In this document: positions 61,343-64,000 of the stretch, in pieces
Layout: each line of letters opens with the position of its first letter
Numbering within the stretch: position 1 is the first letter of the stretch
Notes under the pieces: model-generated
Databases searched by the model: none
Seen by the model: the letters and a program-made list of their open reading frames with translations, nothing else
Told to the model about the DNA's origin: nothing
Made by a program: the position numbers and the translations under genes
Source: Salinimicrobium soli
GTDB taxonomy: Bacteria > Bacteroidota > Bacteroidia > Flavobacteriales > Flavobacteriaceae
Length of the DNA: 64,000 nt
Assembly (NCBI RefSeq): GCF_048323655.1
Contig: NZ_JBLUWW010000003.1
Span: forward strand, 372,001-436,000
Direction: 5' to 3'

Positions 61343-62743
61343 ATGAAAACCATTAAAAGCTATTTATGTTATGCTATGGTAATGGCTTTGGTTCTGACCT
61401 CCTGTAGTCAGCAGGATTCTTCAGGCTCGAGCGACATTACCGGGGATAAGGCTGTTTTAAGCCTGGGCCCAATTTTAAATGACCTTGTCAACAAGGCTGC
61501 GAACAAGCAGGAGAGTAGTTTGCCTGAGTGTTCAGACACTGAACCCGCTTTTGCATTTGTCTCTTTAACTTATGAAACCTCTGGAGCAGATGTAGATGTG
61601 GAAGTGGTGGTGGAGATTTCTCAGGATGCACAAGGCTATTTCACATTGTATGATGAAGCTCTTGAGATACCAATTCCTGCAGGACAAACAACAGTAGGAG
61701 TTACTCTTAATGACTTCATGATCTACAATGATGTTGCTGATCCACTAAATCCGGAAGCACCAGGGACCTTAATTTGGATGGCACCTTTGGAAGGAAGTGA
61801 ATATGCAAAATTTGTAGGAGATCCTCTTCCAATTGCGATTGAATTGAGAGCCGGAACTAAGAATTACTCAGATGTTGAAGTACTTTGCTTTGACAATAGA
61901 GTTGTGAATAAGTATGGATATCAATTCTTTGACATCATTCCAATTCCGATGATCGAATTCTGCCTGTTTGGTAACTACTGTCCTGATGGACCAGAAGGAA
62001 GACATAAAACTGCTTCATATGCAGTAGATGTTTGGGAATATTCCAACGGAACTAAAGGTACTCAGTTGTATTTTGCTGAAACTTCTACTGCTCTTGTTCA
62101 GGAAGACGGTGGTCAAATGTATGCTGATCCATTATGTTTCTTCTTGCCAGATAGAGAAGGACAGGATACATACTGGTTTGAAATTACTTTATTAGATGTC
62201 GAAGGTTACTATGACGGTCTAAACCGGGTTATTCTGGAAGGTCCAATTACGGATGACGAGATCAAAGACTTCTTTGATGATGAAAATCCTGGTTTCTTAG
62301 ATTATTATCACTTCCAATTTGGTTGTGAGGGAGATATTCCTCCTCCATTCTTTGATCCTGAAGTGGATGCTAAGCATTATTCTGCCTGTATAAAAACGTT
62401 AGATGATGGAGATACTATTGGTTTTGCTTACTTCAGCCTGGAAGGTAATGACCTTACTACTACTGTTTGGGCAGTAGAGAGACCAATGAATTCACCTGTT
62501 CCACAGCACATCCACGAGAATGCGAGTTGTGAAGATTACGGAGGCGTATTCTGGTCATTGTACGTAGAAGAAGGAGGAGTAGAAGTTCCACCGACTTCAA
62601 TGGGATCCTGGTTACAATACGAAAGAACATTTCCCCTGTCCGATGAGCAGGTGGCGGCCTTAGATCTTGGCAACAGGTCTTACGTACTACACTTAGAAGA
62701 TTTTACTCCGGTAGCTTGCGGTGAGATCAATATGATAAATTAA
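61343..62743 (+). CDS. Lipoprotein with CHRD/SOD-like tail (paralogue 2)
   Basis: 466 aa. Lipobox LTSC (Cys21), then SQQDSSG. The N-terminal domain (about 35-325) is clearly paralogous to that of proteins 1 and 3 (LSLGPILND, YDEALEIP, DVEVLCFDNR, GYQFFDIIP, CLFGNYC, DPLC). In place of thrombospondin repeats the C-terminus has an ~120-residue domain with PQHIHENASCEDYGG and a late SYVLHLEDFTPVACGEI, a pattern like CHRD or Cu/Zn superoxide dismutase folds. Metal binding is possible but unproven. Confidence 0.78.
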   Translation: MKTIKSYLCYAMVMALVLTSCSQQDSSGSSDITGDKAVLSLGPILNDLVNKAANKQESSLPECSDTEPAFAFVSLTYETSGADVDVEVVVEISQDAQGYFTLYDEALEIPIPAGQTTVGVTLNDFMIYNDVADPLNPEAPGTLIWMAPLEGSEYAKFVGDPLPIAIELRAGTKNYSDVEVLCFDNRVVNKYGYQFFDIIPIPMIEFCLFGNYCPDGPEGRHKTASYAVDVWEYSNGTKGTQLYFAETSTALVQEDGGQMYADPLCFFLPDREGQDTYWFEITLLDVEGYYDGLNRVILEGPITDDEIKDFFDDENPGFLDYYHFQFGCEGDIPPPFFDPEVDAKHYSACIKTLDDGDTIGFAYFSLEGNDLTTTVWAVERPMNSPVPQHIHENASCEDYGGVFWSLYVEEGGVEVPPTSMGSWLQYERTFPLSDEQVAALDLGNRSYVLHLEDFTPVACGEINMIN

Positions 62744-62748
62744 AAAAC

Positions 62749-62779
62749 AGAAGGATGAAGCTGGCCTTCATCCTTCTTT
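62749..62779 (+). terminator. Hairpin terminator between lipoproteins 2 and 3
   Basis: 12-bp perfect stem agaaggatgaag / cttcatccttct, loop ctggc, then ttt. Confidence 0.75.
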
Positions 62780-62810
62780 ATTAACCATTCAAACTATTAA
62801 TTAAAAACAA
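62778..62810 (+). promoter_or_regulatory. Shared upstream element, copy 3
   Basis: TTATTAACCATTCAAACTAT followed by TAATTAAAAA, about 35 bases before the start of lipoprotein 3; matches copies 1 and 2 in the TTAACCATTC core and in the ATTAA(T/C)-A-rich end. Confidence 0.55.
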
Positions 62811-62815
62811 CAATT

Positions 62816-64000
62816 ATGAAAAATTTTAAAAGCTATCTGGCTGGTTTAGCAGTGTTTGCGCTGTTCTTCACATCCTGTAGTAAAGATGAATCAATGAAAA
62901 ACTCATCTTCTGATGAAGTAGCTACATTGACTTTTTCCAGTATACTGGCTGATTTCAATCGATCTACTGATAAACAGTCCGATGAATTACCTGATTGTTC
63001 TTTAGACGCTCCGGCCTACGCAGAAATTTCTCTGGTGTATGGTGCCGGTGCTACTACTGTTAATACCACCGTGGGTATAAAGTCTGACGCAGACGGTCTC
63101 TTTACAGAATATAGTGAAGACCTCGAAATCCCAATTCCTTCCGGCGAAGACTGGGTAGCAGTTAGTCTGAACTCGTTTGAAGTGTATAATGAGGGAGGTA
63201 CACTCATCTGGAAAGCTCCTATGGAAGGAAGTGATTATGAGGATTTTGTTACTGATGCACTTCCAATCAACTTTGACCTAAGAGCAGGAAGCAAAAATTA
63301 TCAGGATGTTGAAGTTCTTTGTTTCGATGACCGTATGGTAAACCGCTATGGATATCAATTCTTTGATATTACTCCACAAGAGTTAAGAGAACTTTGTTTC
63401 TTTGCCAATTATTGTTCCGACCTGGGCAGACACTATGTAGCTAACTATGACCTGGATCTGTGGTATTATGTTAATGAAGAAGTGCAAGAAGTACTTTATT
63501 CTGGCAGGCCACTTGAAGCCTATGGCATGGATGGAGAAGTTTATTATGCAGATCCACTATGTTTGGCAATTCCAGAACCACAAATGGGAGAAGGACCAAA
63601 TGATCCTTATTTATATTATGAAGTTACCCTTACCCCATGGGAAGGAAATTATGACTTCCCTGGAGAAACAGTAACAGCTTCAGGATTCCTTACCTGGAAT
63701 GATATAGTAAGTCTTCTTGATACTGATGAGGATGGAGACATTGGTAATAATTCTGATGCATTCTACTGGCACGTATTCCTAAACTGTGACGACGACGACG
63801 GTGGAAACGGTGGAGGTGATTGTCCCGAGGGTCAGGATCCAGACGGAGATGGAGTCTGTGGGGAAGCCGATAACTGTCCAAACACTTCAAATCCTAACCA
63901 GGATGATTTTGATGGTGATGGTGTAGGTGACGCTTGTGATCCTGATATTGACAATGATGGTGTTATGAATGATGCTGATGAATGTGATTTTCAAGTAGGT
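62816..64000 (+). CDS. Surface lipoprotein with thrombospondin type 3 repeats (paralogue 3), 3' end cut by window
   Basis: 395 residues visible, open to the window end. MKNFKSYLAGLAVFALFFTSC lipobox then SKDES. N-terminal domain as in paralogues 1 and 2 (YSEDLEIP, DVEVLCFDDR, GYQFFDITP, CFFANYC, DPLC). After a DDDDGGNGGG linker, thrombospondin type 3 repeats begin (from about base 63828). The DNA of that start (ggtcaggatccagacgg) is identical to the start of the repeats in paralogue 1, a sign of recent duplication or gene conversion. Confidence 0.82.
   Translation, partial: MKNFKSYLAGLAVFALFFTSCSKDESMKNSSSDEVATLTFSSILADFNRSTDKQSDELPDCSLDAPAYAEISLVYGAGATTVNTTVGIKSDADGLFTEYSEDLEIPIPSGEDWVAVSLNSFEVYNEGGTLIWKAPMEGSDYEDFVTDALPINFDLRAGSKNYQDVEVLCFDDRMVNRYGYQFFDITPQELRELCFFANYCSDLGRHYVANYDLDLWYYVNEEVQEVLYSGRPLEAYGMDGEVYYADPLCLAIPEPQMGEGPNDPYLYYEVTLTPWEGNYDFPGETVTASGFLTWNDIVSLLDTDEDGDIGNNSDAFYWHVFLNCDDDDGGNGGGDCPEGQDPDGDGVCGEADNCPNTSNPNQDDFDGDGVGDACDPDIDNDGVMNDADECDFQVG

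Noticed and set aside
59487..62810. Repeated upstream elements as a CRISPR-like array
   Set aside because: Only three copies, 1.5-1.8 kb apart, each tied to a gene start; no spacers or cas genes.

Overview
The window looks like chromosomal DNA of a marine-type Flavobacteriaceae (Bacteroidota), close to Gramella/Christiangramia, Salinimicrobium or Zunongwangia. This is inferred from gene content: lipoprotein signals of the SCSKDE type, a fused alpha-beta branched-chain 2-oxoacid dehydrogenase, a Bacteroidetes-style arginine operon with argF', promoters resembling TTTG-N19-TAnnTTTG, and flavobacterial intergenic palindromes. No rRNA, tRNA, insertion sequence, prophage or CRISPR array was seen.

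Layout. 1-3.5 kb: end of a starch/maltodextrin locus (GH31 cut by the window edge, then a GH13 lipoprotein). 3.5-5.6 kb: pfkA and gapA. 5.6-12.8 kb: a tight run of a BadF-type kinase, yifB/comM, a DUF2891 lipoprotein, an atypical Nramp-family transporter and 5-oxoprolinase genes pxpABC. 13-16 kb: a GNAT-nitrilase fusion and a convergent aldehyde dehydrogenase. 16.1-24.6 kb: the arginine operon (GNAT, argG, C, D, F', B, E, H), preceded by two arginine-rich leader ORFs. 24.6-33 kb: an FAD oxidase, a TonB-like protein, an RluA enzyme with a nearby remnant of a second copy, panB, an alcohol dehydrogenase, a MITE-like inverted-repeat element, sdaA and a small monooxygenase. 33-39.7 kb: dnaK and three amidohydrolase paralogues, two of them with damaged metal sites. 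39.7-48.8 kb: menaquinone genes (thioesterase, menF, menD, menB) with cvfB and a ydbS/ydbT-like PH-domain pair. 48.8-58 kb: bkd E1 with a palindromic operator candidate in its promoter, a pseudo-M1 peptidase with a putative outer-membrane barrel, a LOG-family gene and uvrA. 58-64 kb: a LuxR-type regulator with a degenerate receiver, followed by three paralogous lipoproteins that share an N-terminal domain and an upstream DNA motif but differ at the C-terminus; the third runs off the window.

The most novel points are: the tandem Arg-rich leaders; the LuxR/lipoprotein locus with repeated upstream elements; the Nramp homologue that lacks its metal ligands beside 5-oxoprolinase; the pseudo-peptidase/barrel fusion; two TGATTAATCA palindromes at the bkd promoter; and compensatory changes between two copies of an intergenic palindrome. 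In the arginine operon, ArgF' carries Ala at the acyl-specificity position and ArgB lacks the arginine-sensing N-terminal extension. This fits a succinylated pathway controlled mainly at transcription or translation.
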